From Amyelois transitella (taxonomy: Eukaryota > Arthropoda > Insecta > Lepidoptera > Pyralidae), in the NCBI RefSeq assembly GCF_032362555.1, contig NC_083508.1, positions 10,259,001-10,323,000 on the forward strand: a DNA stretch of 64,000 nt, given 5' to 3'. Shown one piece after another: positions 33,801 to 48,800 of this stretch (position 1 is the first letter of the stretch; the number at the start of each line of letters is the position of its first letter). The notes below the pieces were generated by a model. That model worked only from the letters and a program-made list of their open reading frames with translations, had not been told where the DNA came from and did no database searches. Position numbers and translations under genes: made by a program.

Positions 33801-36800
33801 AGCCGCTGGAGGAAGTGTACGAACAGCACGTCACTCAGATAAGAGATGAGGTGGCGCAGTTGCGAAGGAGACTTATGGAACTGATCAGTCTAGTGCAGGA
33901 AGTGGTGAGTTGTTCTCCGTCTAGGTACTTAATGGTATATGCAAGAAGATATTCTGTTTAAGTTTGCATGGGTAATTAAGATCTCTTCTATGTAATTCTT
34001 TATCAGAATCTGCCTGCCTCAAGAGATACAGTGACTGGATGAGATTCTACAGTCTATACTAAGGTTAGGTTCCCTTAGTTACTAGGGCCATTGAGACCAA
34101 ATTTTCTACCTACTTTTCTACAATCTGACTTACTATGGAATATGCTTATAGAATATATATATGTATAGGCCGAACCAAGCTACCCTTCCTTCCTTCGTCC
34201 TGCGTGACGGAGGATGCATCCTAATACAACTGGGAAAATTCTGATACTGGATAAATATTTCATATACCCTAATCTTTTTTCAGGAGCGTAATGTGGAATC
34301 AGTGCGTGCAGCCAAAGACGAGCGTGTGCGTGAAATCCGCAACGCCGTAGAGCTGATGATATCCAGACTGGACTCTGCTCTGAAAGCTAAGCTGTTGACG
34401 CTGATGGGACAGAAGAACAGCTTGACCCAGGAGACTGAGCAACTTGAGCATTTGCTGCAGGAAATTGAGCTTCAACTGCATACCAGCACAAGGTTGGTTT
34501 AAGCTTGTATGAAATAATACAGTGAGCATTCTGGTAATCCACTTTGCGGCAAAGACCAAGATAAATAAGTCTTGGGAAATCTACCAAGAGGTGCATACAA
34601 AGTCGCATGAAATTATGTAGTCGTAGTCAACATCACCTATAACAAATCTGCTTATAGTCGCCAGACTGATAGCAAGATAATTACAAGATAATTTATGTTT
34701 TATATTGTTGTATGTATGTATGACCAGGTAATGCATATGCTTATAACCTAGTTTTTAAGCTAAATTCAAGGTGCCAAAAACATGCAATAACATTTATTTT
34801 TAATTTGTGTAACTGCCTAAGTACCCTCAATTATTCTTCCTTACAGATCTGAATTGATAGCGAGGAGCGGGGAGCTATTGAAGATGATCCATCAGGTGCG
34901 CAAGAAACCGATGGCCAGTTTCGTGACAGCGCCGGTACCGGCCGATTTCCACAGGCACGTATATATAAGTTTTTTGTTGGTAATTGATTCAGTAGTTCTC
35001 ACTCAACTCACGCTCATCAACTCATCGTCAATACCAGCTCAGTGAGAAATCTTATTCTTATAAATGAGGACACTGACTGATTGATTGACTGACATACAGC
35101 TTAAATCCTTGAATTCGAAATTTGGGGTGTTGGTTCTGGGGTGTAGTAAGAACCGCATTAAGTTCTCCAGAACGGAAATTGACGGGACACTCTAGTATGC
35201 CCGCAGACCCGTACGTACAATATTTCTTCAACAATATACATACAGTTTAGTACATATATACCTAGATGAAGAAATTTCGTTTTTCTAACAGTGAAATCGT
35301 GCCGAGTTACGACAGCAGTACGTTCCCACTGAGCAACTTTACGCAACTGCGGCACGCCGCGGCCCCGGTGTACTCGGCGCCCCTCCACGTCAACGGGCTG
35401 TGCTGGCGGCTCAAGGTGTACCCCGACGGCAACGGAGTCGTGCGCGGCAACTATCTCTCCGTATTTCTGGAGCTTAGCGCCGGGCTGCCGGAGACCTCCA
35501 AGTGAGTTATGTCGCCTTGGTAATTTGAATATTCATTCGTTTACTGAATTTAGACGCGGTTGTAATGTTTTTATATATAATTTTAATGTTGTTGCAGTAA
35601 GAAATTTATTAATTGACTTTAGTAATTAATTATTGTATTAATTGAATACAACAAATCTCACTAAATTTTATGGTTTTCGTGATCATATTAATCACAATAA
35701 GGACCTATTAAAATGTCCTAAATATATAGTATGTAGTATTAAACCAACCAATAAATTACTGCTTGTATAATATCGGAAATTAAAAAATTATTTACATTTT
35801 CTACCCAGCTAGCATATGCACTGATATACGCCCTAGATAATACATTTCCAAGCATTGAAGTAGTTAAACTAGTTTTTAACTAAATAATTATGTTTATGCA
35901 CAGTTAAATCTTGAACAAATAGTTGAATAACATGGTATTTCGTTATTACAAGCACTGCTGAGTTAAGAGTAGGGAAGAGGTAAGTCGCTGTTCACTAGTT
36001 GTTGTCACATTTCATGTGCTGGCATGCTCGTAATGGTCTCTCTACAGGCCTTCTGTGTGCAGCTTTGGGGAGGTGTCTTATTAAAAATTAATATTTCTTA
36101 TTAACAATTAGATACTCAACTTAAAACACTATTGCTTGAATTTTTGGGAAACCGATATGCCAAAAATTGCTAAATAAAAAAAATATTCTTTGTGGATTTG
36201 CGTGGGATGCATAATTATAGTGTTGTGATATTTATTTTTAAAGGTTTCCGATCCTCCTTTGGTTAACCGGCACTAAGGCTATGTATTTTTTATAGTAGTG
36301 TCTATCGACAGCGCAATCTAACTGATTTCTCAGCGCTTATATTAATAGTATTGATTGACTGCGCTGTAGTTCCACATATTTAAACTAGATGGCTTTGTAA
36401 CGATTTACTGATAAGCACTTTAGACTCATTTCCTTTTCGGAAAAATATTCAGAAATAAACATAGAGACGACGAACTTACGCTCCTTTTATTTTCTATCTT
36501 TAATTACTCAAGAAATTGCTTGGCATTTCTTTAAGTAGAAATAGTAAAACCTCAACAAAATTTAATTGATTTAGTCTAGGGCTTACGACTTGTTATAACT
36601 TAAGGATATTTCCTATTTCTGATTAAAAAAAACTGTAGTCTTTTGTTTTATAAGTAATTCATCTAAATGGCCAGTTAACCTGTAATCAACTATTGATTGA
36701 GGCTTCCAGAACAGAAATCATTATTTATTGTCCTATTTCCTTTCTTTTTTATTTACTCACAGTAGGTCATTCTGCTGTATTTCCTCTTTCATATTTCGTC

Positions 36801-39800
36801 GCAAATTTGTAAAAGTAGCTTCTGTATCCATATCATTTCTCTTGTATTATAAATAAATAAATAAATAGTTAATATTAAATATTACTTACACTGCTGGGAC
36901 CATCTCATATTAAAGCCTTAAAAAATCCGCCTATTTTACTGTACAAATTGTAATTGTTACAAAAAAGAATAAATAATCTTTCTTTGTACCTATGAAGGTC
37001 AAAATTTTTAACGAACAAGGTCTGCCAAGCCGAGCCATATTTTTTATCTCCTTTAAGGGTATATATTATATTAGGAGATAGTCTCTAGGTATATAGTTTT
37101 GAATCCTAATCAATGACAACTTGCCAATAGATACGAGTACCGCGTGGAGATGCTCCACCAAGTGTCCCGGGACCCTTCCAAGAACATAGTCCGGGAGTTC
37201 GCATCCGACTTCGAAGTGGGCGAGTGCTGGGGCTACAACCGCTTCTTCAGACTCGACTTGTTGGCCAGCGAGGGTTACCACAATCCGGAGACAGACACTT
37301 TGATACTCAGGTGATTACAAAAGGCTGTCTATATATATCATAAGCGATGCTCTTACGGTAAGGGAAAACATCGTGAGGAAACCTGTACATTCAGGTATCT
37401 GGATGTGTAACCATGATCGTTCCGATACGGGAAAGGTTGCAGATGTCAGACCAGAGTCGTTTCGTGTAAAAATCTGAATCACCTAATCCAGGATCCCTGG
37501 TCAAAGGCCGAACTTCCTCTCCAGAGTGGTGAGGATGCAACCTTGACTAAAGCCAGGATGAAGAAGAAGGTACTTACTTACTTACTCTTGGAACATACAT
37601 GTGCAAAAATTTATATCCTACAAAGATATAAATTTGAGATACTCCATATAATTTATTTTTGTGATGATGAAGTACGTTTGTCATATTCGTCAGGTTCCAA
37701 GTCCGCCCGCCGACGTTCTACCAGCGGTGTCGCGACCAGCAGTGGTACATCAATCAGCTGGTCACCATGCAGAACCAGCATGTACTGCAGATCAACGATC
37801 TCAAAGAGGTAATGCTGTGATGATGATCATGACATCCCTTGGATTCTAAGTTTCTCTGCTGACGGTCTATCAGCGTTGGCGCGAGTAATAAAAAAGAAGA
37901 TATAGTGTCAGGAATACATAAGAGATTGCTAGTTTAATCGTCAAATAAGAAGTCTTTTTCCTACTACCATATTTATCCGGTTATATCAACTTTTGGAGAA
38001 AAAAAAAGTCCGGAAATGAATATGTCTATTGGGAAACACTTGTGCGCAAAGATTTATGAAAGTGGACTCACAAAACATATTTTTTACTTCTCTGCCTCTA
38101 CGAATGATTAAGAAAACAAAATTATCGTAGTTGTCTTATAGATTTTAAATCAGAAATCAGTTAAATCATTTATATATCCTCCTTGTTCCAGCGTCTCTCT
38201 CTAGAGATGACCCGCAACTCCATCACGGCCACCAGGGTGACTCCCAACACGTCGAACAACTCCCAGCCGGCGGCTGAAGACAACCCGTCTCAGAATAACC
38301 CCGTGGACGGCAACACGCTGGTGGAGCCGCTCGTGTTCAACAGCCAGTGGAAGTTCAATCCCAGTGCGCATGGGATCATGAGCGGACAGAGATTAAACAG
38401 TCCAGGTATACCATTAGCGACCTATTTCCACTTTTACAATCATTTCAGGTTTAAGACGACGTTTTGAAAAATTTACTCTAAATGTTGGTTCGAGTTCTGT
38501 TTCTGTCCGCCAATTTTTTTCTCGAATATAAATAATTACTTACTTCAAGTCCAAGCAAGACCATCCTTATTCTTCGTTTTGCGCTTGGCAGAGCGGTTGT
38601 GGTCTCAATGGAGCGAAAGCTTTTCCCACGATCTACCGCCATTTCTCTCTGTTAGCTTTTCCACTGCTCATTTTATTTGGTCTAGCGCAAAAGTGATCGG
38701 CCGCGTGGTCTGGTTCCCTCTATTAACCCTTAAACTTTTAGAATAACTTATTTAAATCCACTTTTCAGGTATCCTGAACACGGGCATGTTCGTAGAAGAA
38801 TCGCGCAACAATGATGTGTCTTCCCAGCCGGGCGTAGCTAGCGTGGGTTCGGTGGGCGGGGTGGGCGGGGTGGGCGGAGCCTTCGCCTTCGGGGACTTCG
38901 CCACTCCCCTCGATAGGAGGCTGCAGCAACACGCTCTGGATACGTACAATCTGCCGTCCACTTCTAGGTTTGTTGTTCGGTCTATACTTTTTAGGTATCG
39001 CGCGCAATTAGACGATGAATTATTATTTTACTCTAGTAAATTTACAAATTATTTTACTCTAGTAAAATAACGATTATACATTTACATAACAAGATTTAGT
39101 TACGGGCTTACCGGAAACACGCAATGATGAGAGATATGTTTACAGACTAAACAATCAATTTAGTCATAGGTAATTGTAACCAATATCGTTAGGTTCGTTG
39201 ATGCGAAGTTCATATGAATAAGTTTCGCTATTAAAAATAATTTTTAATTTCCTTAAAAAACAAAGTTCTAAACCTGTCAAATAGGTACTATAAATTATAT
39301 TCTTCCAGGTCGGCAAATTCGTTGCACGTGAGCCTGCACACGTTGCTGAACGCGAACACGCCGAGCCGCGTGGCGAGCAAGTTGGCCAACAAGTTGCCGC
39401 GGCAAGAGAAACATCAGGTGCCTGCGAAAGAGTCCGCCACGCTCGCTGGTAATTATGAATTAATTAAAATGTATACAAAACCAAGAGCTTAAATAAATAC
39501 GAAAAGAAAAAGTAACTTTTATATCAAATACTAGATTTTGCTACCATTTATTTGGGAAGTCTTTGATTAGCTGCTGACGTCATTTCATTGTAACGTAAAT
39601 ATCAGCTAAATGTATTCAAAGATTTCCGCTGTGCGCGCATAGATATTGTAATTAAATATTTATTTTCTAATTTATATACAAAGAAAACATCGAGAATGAT
39701 TAACACAAGAAACAAAATCACAAAAGGTCTGCTTATTTTAAAAACCTTTTATTTACTCAGAATAAGTACGATCAGTAACATAATCAACAGTTCGACTGAC

Positions 39801-42800
39801 GCTTTTATTTTTTTTCCTTATCGTTTTTTTGAAATAGCATATTGATTGACTTTACTATAATTATCAGCGGTCGCGAGCAGCCCGGTGACTGAAGTGAGCC
39901 CCCCGATCAACAACGTGGTGCTGTGCTCCTCCATCTCGTCCCCCGAGCTGGTGGCGGCGGGCCAGGAAGCCAGCCAGCCGGCCAGCCCGCCCGCCAGCCA
40001 GCCGCCCAGCCAGCCACATAATGTGCACCCTGGCTCTGAGACCAGTAGTGACACCGCGGTTAGTATCATCGACAGATTGGCAGCTAGCCGGACAGATAGC
40101 CAGCCCGTTAGTCAGTAGTATATGAAGAAAATGCTGCAGTGCAGTTTGTTACCGCTTCTTTTGCACAGTCTTTTGCAAGTAATTTATTTGACAACAACCA
40201 ATGTTGTTAAACCATACGTTTTGACAATTATTAAGCGATATGAAGTATCATATAATAATGAATAAAAATTTTGAATTTGAATTTGAATTTATAGCCACAA
40301 CATATATGTTGGCTCTGAGATTAACAGAGATACTGCGGTTAGTATTAAGTAGTTAGCATTAACAGTCATACGATCCAGCACGCCAGCTAGATAGCAAATT
40401 GCATAGCATACAAAACAAGCCGTCTGAGATAAGTTAAGAAAGTCAGCGAACCTTTCAGTCAGGCAGGTAGTCAGTGATAGTCTAGTACTGCCGTTGTCGT
40501 CGACACGTAGATTAGCTAAGATAGATACGCATCATAAGTTAGAAAATAATTCTTCAATTATTGTAGTAGGTATCTTAACGCATCCCTGTAGCGTTTTATA
40601 AACTTAATTCATGTGTTCGCAGGATCTGATGTTCAGCGAGTTGGAAGTTTTCGCCGACGAAAACAACCCTAGTCATGTCGACGAGAACTCGAATGAGGAA
40701 AATGACGTCGACGATGAGGCTATGTCAGGTCAGTGTTTAATAATTGTTATGGTTCTTCATTCTTATATTGATGAGGGATTGTTTTTTTTGTATAAACATT
40801 ATGTTTGGTTTTGAGTGTTATGAATGTTGGATGTGAAAAAAGGTTTAGTAAGTTTCTTTACCAATGCTAAAGGATATATGGGTCAGGTTAGTCTGAACCC
40901 GATTGTTTTAGCAAGGAGTCTTTAGGTATCATAGCGTCGAAATCCTTTATCCTGTACCAATCCTATCCCTATAATTGATCCTGATTAGTGAGAAGACTTA
41001 GAGCTTCAATGCTTGGTTTACATTAATGCCGTCTAGTGACACCGCGAGAATGTCATACAGTGTCGGGCTGAATTTGTAAGATCTATATTATTCCAGTCAT
41101 TCATAAACCGCTCGTATTCTCGCTTAGAACTGCAAATCCACTGCATCCGCAGCATGACAGCCGTGAGAACACCTAAACACTAGCGCTGTCCCGTTTCACA
41201 TCATTATAAAAAGCGTAACAGCGATAGTTTTTCGCGCTATAAAAACGGCGACGCGCGCACCTCGCTAAAACGTACTTAGAACAATGTAAGCCGAGCATAA
41301 TCGCTTGAAAACCCCACCCCCCGCCCCCCTTCCGATCCAACCAATCCCAGCCCGCTCTCCTCCCAGACGGGTCGTCGGCGAGCGGCGGCAGCGAGGCGTG
41401 CGAGTGGTGCGCGCTGGGCGGCTCGCCCGGCTCGCTGTGCTCGGGCCGCTCGGGCCGCTCGGGGCGCTCCGGGGGCTCCGCGCCGCGCTACTGCTACCGG
41501 CGGCGGCACCGGCCCTACGCCCGCCCAGACAGTTGCGGCGACATTTAGACATACATATACAGAATTCACACGATTCGGATACACCAGCGAATTGATTCAC
41601 ATTTATACACACCTACCTTTTGTTATGCCTTCATATTTGTACAGATTGTTGCCGTTATGTAGTTTGCCGGAGTCATTTAATCACTTACTACGATTTACAA
41701 ATGTTTTTGATCAGGAGCACATTTAAAGTACAACTAGCTACAAATTAAATTGTTAGTATTAATATATTTTGTTTGAGCTATTTGAGCAAACAGTCAATAT
41801 CATATCAAGCTCTTAACACACCATTTATTGGTTACTATTACCGTGCCATAATAGTTCGGTAAATGGTTACATGACTTACAGATTACATTATCTTCTCTAT
41901 GAATTCTCAAATGGCAAAGACTTAAATGTTAACCGAAAAATAAATAGTAAAAATTCAGTTCAAAACATATGTGGAATACAAAATTTAAAAAACATTTTTG
42001 GTTCTGTGAACATCACAGGGAGATGTTAAAAAAAATTGTAAGAATTATAGAATAGCTGTATTTTTATTACATCCTATTTATTTCTCTAAAAATACTTTAT
42101 GTTCATGATTCAAGAAGTATGTCTTTTTTGTTTTATAAAAATCGCCGTCGTATAAAAATATGAAGAAAATAAATGCGATTTGGCGCAATCTTTTGTTAAT
42201 TTGTTAAAAAAAATTATTATTAGTACATAATAAAAAATATTCTTGTGTTCTTTTCTTGATGATTAAACTTTCACAAAAAACGATCTGCGGTATTTTGATT
42301 TGTAACTTGAGGTCAAATCACATTGTTTTTATAAGATTTATTTTTATGTTGTATTGCCTTCAACGAAAATAAAAGTTAGTAGCTCGAAAAACTTTCGAAT
42401 GTTATTAGTGTGACTTGGCCTCAGTAATTTCTTTTATGACAATTATAAAACATCATACTTTGTAGAATGAAGAATTGTCCTACGACAGCCGTTAAAACAA
42501 AGTGCTCGTTACTTTTGTCAATATTTAAGTGTTTCAAAAACAACATTATTTCGGGTTTCCAGCACTCTCGCAAACTTTTTCATTCCCTATGAGCTGTCAG
42601 AGTTTTACATTCTACAAAATATCTCACATTCTCAACTCAGAATTACTATTTTGAAGTAAGTATATTCACTTTGTACTCCCACCGCTATACGATACAACAT
42701 TAACCCTAATTTCCACAACAGGGGAGAACGACATCGAGGGCGCTTGCGGCGCGTCCGGCGAGCCCGGCTCGGCCGACATCCTGAGCCGGCTGCTGTGCGC

Positions 42801-45800
42801 CGTGCACGGGCGCGGCGGGGCGCCGGCCGGCTCGGACGGGCCCGGCGCGGCGCCCGGCCCGGCTCGCCGCGACCGCGACCCGCAGCTGTCCACCGCCGCG
42901 CACACCGACATGCTGCTGTTGAACCTCATGAGGATTAACGGGTTGACGCCTAAGCCCTCCAGGCATGGTACGGTGTTTTGTGTTACTGAATGTGTCACTG
43001 TACTACTATTAGGTATGAAATTATGATGGAATAGCGTTACTGATAGACTTGTACATCAGGATTACGTTCATCTCTGTTTCATTTTGCGCAATACGTCTCT
43101 ACCTCGTTAACATACTTCAATCTTATATACTCATTCAAACGATTGAATTGTTGCTTTAAGGACTAATATCAATTTTATCCAGTTAGAACATTTTAAAAAA
43201 ATATTCCGTGGAGATGGTCTTAAATATGATCAATAACAGGTTTACCATATATTTATGTTCAAAATCTGTTTTAGGTCCAAAACGCAACTGGTCGTCGTCA
43301 AAGCCGGAGATGTTGGTGGGCAGCAGCCCGCCCCCGAGCGGCCGCCCGCGCCGCCCGAGCGGAGCGAGCGCGCGAGCGAGGCGGGCGCCGCGAGCGCAGC
43401 CGCTGTCGCCGGGACAGTTGAGGAGGGGTGACGATCTGCGGGCGTCTAGTTCTAGTCACGGTAGATATATTATTGCTTATTGATATTAGATTTTTAAATT
43501 TCGATTTGTGCCTAAAAACAATCCACATTAAGGAAAAAATATACCTGTGTTATCGCCCATTAAATCCTAATAAAGACCATTTATTTACAAATGTATTTGT
43601 CGTTAACGTAATATAGGTCATATAGCTTCCAATATCGGTATGCAAAAAATCTCTTATGACATGATCGGGTCGATGAGCATCAATCGGAGCATGTTTTGAT
43701 GAAAAAGAAGATCGTGGCAGGGTAAAGGATCTAAGGATCAGGGGGAAGTATCTGTCTACCTCTCCAGGAATGAGGCGTGATCATTATGGTTATGGTATTA
43801 GTATTAGTGTTGTTTATGATATTATTCGCTTGGGCCATGTGGTTTCCGGCACTTATACATTTGGGCATTCCTATAGGCGATTGGCTAGTCTGCCACTGTC
43901 ACTATTGAACGTGGCCGTTTAAAGCTGTTGTCTCTGTGTCTTTATGAGTACGCCAATTCCGCAGGCGTCCTGCCGGGCGCGCTGCCGGCGCCGGCGCAGT
44001 CCCCGGAGCGCGGCGCGCTGTCGCCGTCGCTGGGCTACGACTACTGGCCCTCCGTCTCCTCCGTCAGCGACAATGACGAGGTCGAGCTCATTCTGGACTA
44101 TAACGTAAATATAACACGCTTCCATATCTATTTATCACTAACAGTTTTATTATATTTTAAGGTACGCGGCAGAGGTTCAATATTTGTAATGTCATATGCA
44201 CGAAAGATGACGTTGTATTTGTTCTATATATGTATAATGTTTATTCATTGTAACTAACATTATCAATAGTTTCGTCACGCTTTGGACAGAAAAGCATAGT
44301 AACGTTGCAAATACAAATTTCCGGCGAATGAATGAATGAATGAATGAATGAATGAATGAATGAATGATTGAATGAATGAATGAATGAATGATTTATTATT
44401 ATAACTTACACTATTACATTGAAAATTTGCCAGTTGGCTCCACACTAGGCTGCAAGCCTGTCCTGTGGCAGCCAAAAATACGATTAACAGAGTTTTACAA
44501 AAAGCCAATAACAATAAGGTTTATTAGTTTACCATTTTAAACTATACATTTTATAAAAATAAAAGGAAATAGGGAAAGACAACGCATCAAAAGTTTACTT
44601 CAAAGTCGTCAACATCAACTCAGTCTGAACGTAGTCCCAGTTCATCAAAAGAGCTCTAACCATGTGTTTACATAGTCCAGGGCTCACATCTTTTATGTTA
44701 CAAAGACGTACCATTTTATTATAAAGAAAATTTGAAATGAATGGTTCAAACCGGTGTGCAAACACGGAATTGACAAGAGGTTGCTCCACTCTAAAAACTC
44801 GCCTTCGGAGCAAGTCATTGTAGTTGGGCAGTTTCTGTACTTGTTTATGTTTATCCAGTGTTACCTTAAGGATGTAAAGTTTTCGTACACTCAGGACTTG
44901 TGCCTCTTTATATACCTCTGAAGTAGGGTGTCGGAAAGACTTTCGCAACATTACTTTTAGCACTGATCTTTGTGCACGCTCCAGTTTGATGAGGTATGTC
45001 ATTGCTGCACTACCCCACACCGATATGCAATACGTTAAAATGGATTGACAAAGGGCCAGATACACACTCTTTAACAACTGGAAATTTGCTGCATCTCTTA
45101 GCAATTTCATGGTATGAATCAATTTCCGGACTCTTCCGCTCGCAACGTCAATGTGAGCGGCGAAATTAAGCCTTTCATCGAGCGTTATACCCAGGTAACG
45201 AATTGTCTGCGACCATTCCACCTCCTCGCAATTAGGATCTGTACAAGTCAAGCAATCCGCACATTTGTGAATTTTGATTTTTGGAAATTGTGTCGGAGCA
45301 GAAATCGCTGTTTTATAAAAAGAAATCAATTTGGTTTTTTTGACATTAAGGGTAAGAAGATTTTCGCTCAACCACTTAGAAACCTGAGACAGGCCCTTAT
45401 CAACCTTTTCATGGCACTTCTTCCAGTTTTCAGCAGAGAATATAATTGCTGTATCGTCCGCGTAGCAAATGATGGAACTATGGGGAGTTGCTAGTGAGGG
45501 AAGATCATTTATATAGGCCAAAAATAGTGTGGGACCCAAAATACTCCCTTGTGGTACTCCAAAACGTACGGATTTGCGTTGACTTAGTACAGATTCCACT
45601 CTCACGCATTGATATCTATCACTCAGATAGCTAGTGAACCATTTCAGGGCTATACCTCTCACACCCATTATCTCTAGCTTTTTTAGAAGTATTTTGATAG
45701 ACACAGTGTCAAACGCCTTTGCTAAATCAAGAAAAGCGCCGATACAAGCTCGCCCGTTATCCAGATGCGAAGCGACCTCATTCACCAGAAGAGAAATGGC

Positions 45801-48800
45801 ATCCTCTGTAGATTTGTTCCTCCTAAATCCAAACTGCGATTCTGTTATTAAATTGTGCTTGTCCAGGAAGGAAATCAACCTTGTATTTACTAGACTTTCC
45901 AGAATTTTTGACAAGGAACTGAGGAGAGAGATAGGTCTGTAGTTTACTGGCTCGTTCTTAGCACCATTTTTATGGATCGGGGACACTGCTGCAGTCTTCC
46001 AGATATCTGGAAAAACGCCCGTTGAAAAGCTAAGATTAAAAATATGTGCCAAAGGAACTGCAATGTTTTTTCCTATTAATTTAATTATTCTATTTGTGAT
46101 ACCATCCAGACCGGGTGCGCTATCGGATTTTAGCTTTTGTATACGAGACAGAACTTCGTCAGCATCAGTTGGACCAAGAAAAAATGATTCAAAAGGACCC
46201 GACACTGCTAGTCTGACGCGCGCAGATAAGTCATCTTCAGTTTCGTTTCTTGCAGTTAAAGTTTTGTTAGCCAGAGTCTGTCCAATTGTAGAAAAATAGT
46301 CATTGCAGTGGTTCAGAGATTCCGAGGGGGAATTTTTAATTTTGATAAGATCGCATGAATTGGATTTCTGCTTACGAGTATGTGTAATTGTGCCTATGTT
46401 TTGCCAGAGTTTCTTGGGATTGTTCAGGTTATCATTTAACAGTTTGGAGTCATGATCCGACTTGAGCTTTCTGAGGAGATTCTGATAAAAATTTCTATAC
46501 CTTATATAAATCTCTTTTTTATCGGGATTTTTTCTAACCTGTGCATGAAGTTTATCTTTGTGAATTGCGCACCTAATGAGTCCTGGTGTCATCCAAGGCT
46601 GAATGTTAAATTGCGAGTGACTCACTTTAACTAACTTAGTATGCTTAGCTACAGCATCTCTTAACAGAGTATCGAATTTTTCTGTAGTATCAATTGGGCA
46701 TGTACCTTCGAGAATTTCCTTCCAGTCAATTGAGTCAATATCCTCAGTCAGACCTTTGTAATCGATTTTGCTGCGATAGCGATTCTTAGTAGTCCTTGTA
46801 TCAGGAGTGCTAAAAGTAACGGCCGCCATTTCTACATGGTGGTCCGTCAGCTCAGTGCGACATACTATCGATGTGGTTGATCCCTGATTTGGTACGTAAA
46901 CATGGTCTAGGCAAGTATTAATTCTAGTCGGGACAGTGATAGCTGGCACAAAACCCAACTGGGCCATAAGACAAGTATATTCTGATATTTTATCATCATT
47001 ATTATCCTGGAGACCTTGTTCACAAATATTAATATTAATATCACCAGTTATAATCAGACGCGCTTTTTGCTTTACATTTACCACTAATGATTCCAAAGAA
47101 TGTAGAAATGGAGTTGTATCTTTGAAAGATGGTGACCTATAGATACCTAAAATAGAGAATACATTCGGTACGTCAGCTAGCACACAATTAGCTTCATCAA
47201 GCGGTAATTCCGTAAAAACTGGCGACCAACAACTCTTTATGTACATTACTACACCACCACACTTATTAATGAACTTACTTGTACGAAACGATAAATAGCC
47301 GGTTATCTGGGGAATTACGGATATATCAGTAAGCCAGCATTCTGCAAATACAATTGCGTCAAAATTAATGTTAAGCCTCGCTAATACTATTAGGAATGCG
47401 TTGAAGTTTTTTTGTAGACTTCTTATATTTATATTCAGTACTTTGATACTATTTGTTGGTAACAGTCTCTCACATTGTTCAGGAAAATCAAGAGTATGGC
47501 ATGATATATTAAAAGATTCATCGATTTCAGAAAGCAACTCTAAGGTGGCCGTAACCGGCTCCAAAAAATTAATTTTTGTATTGTTTTGATCAATGCTGCC
47601 ATACATTGAAATATAACTAACTCGTAGAGACAGGAATTGACGTCATTAAAAGGATATTTAGATTTGAGAAATTTAGCGTTAGACAGTTTAGCGTTAGGCG
47701 TGTCTGTTACAAGTAGAATTAAAATTATAATTATTAACGACATTAAAAACGACAGAAGCCTTAACATGGCGAAATTAAATGTAGGTATGTTAACCAGAAG
47801 AGGGCCCATGAGCGGTGCCCCCCTAAGTGTGATTGACGGGTCCAGCGTATGACGGTCCCATGGATGCACGCGCGACATCGGCCTCGGGCCCTCCCAAACA
47901 ATTAATGTCGTTTGTAGATGTAATTCGTAATGCCGAGCTTCTTTCGTGTTTTTTGATGTAAATTGAACCATTTTTGACCCAGCAGAATTTAAAACCGCTC
48001 TCCTGAGCTCGTGCTCTCGCTGCACGAAACAACTGCCGATTCTCAGCTGTCAGTCTTTCATTTACGTAAATCTTGCGGACAGGTCCGTTTTCAACAATAT
48101 CTTTGCTCTCCACTGTTCTTCTAGATTTAGCAGCAGATATGAATTTATCTCGCTTGGCCTTTGTAGTAAAGCGGACCACTATGGGACGAGGAAGGCGGTT
48201 CTCTTCAGAAGCTTGATTCGTGGACTTACGTTTGGGGCCAACGCGGGTGGCCTCATCGATGTCGCTTGCCTCCAAATCCAGCCCTATCTTTGAAGCGGTA
48301 ACTAAAGCCAAGTGTAAAGGCTCCTCACCAGCAACTTCATGGATTCCCAGGATCTCAGCTTCATTTCTGAGGGATTGTTGGGACATCAAAGCAATACGCT
48401 CTTGAAGCGACTGAACTGTGATTTCGAGATCTAAATTCCTTCGTTCTAGAATTTCCTGCTTTTCCTCTAAAATCTCAATCCTGTTCCCTTTTTCTAGCAG
48501 GTTAGCTGAAAAGTCTTCAAAACGAGTGGTTACCTCTGTACGAAACACATCCATATCTGACCGCATACCCCGAATTTCATCAGTCAGTTTTTTAATAGAT
48601 TCCGTGATTGAGACATCCTGGGTGTCCTGGGGTTTAAGCGAGGACTTCTTCCTCATTGTAACATTTTCAGACTCGGGAACCGCGTACGTTGATGGGCGGA
48701 GTGGTGTTGAGGTGTCTCCAGTTTTTCTCCTCGTTGCACGGCATTCTGGGCAGATCCATACTTTTAATTCATTAGTCGTGAGACTGGCAGCTTTGGCACA

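Noticed and set aside
41305-41595. Two GC-rich frames on opposite strands
   Set aside because: Only the frame in phase with TRIM37 exon 13 has a plausible link; the others are composition effects.
44326-44391. GAAT array considered as an independent satellite or CRISPR-like repeat
   Set aside because: It is a 4-bp microsatellite directly at the 3' end of a LINE and is that element's tail. No CRISPR array exists in the window.
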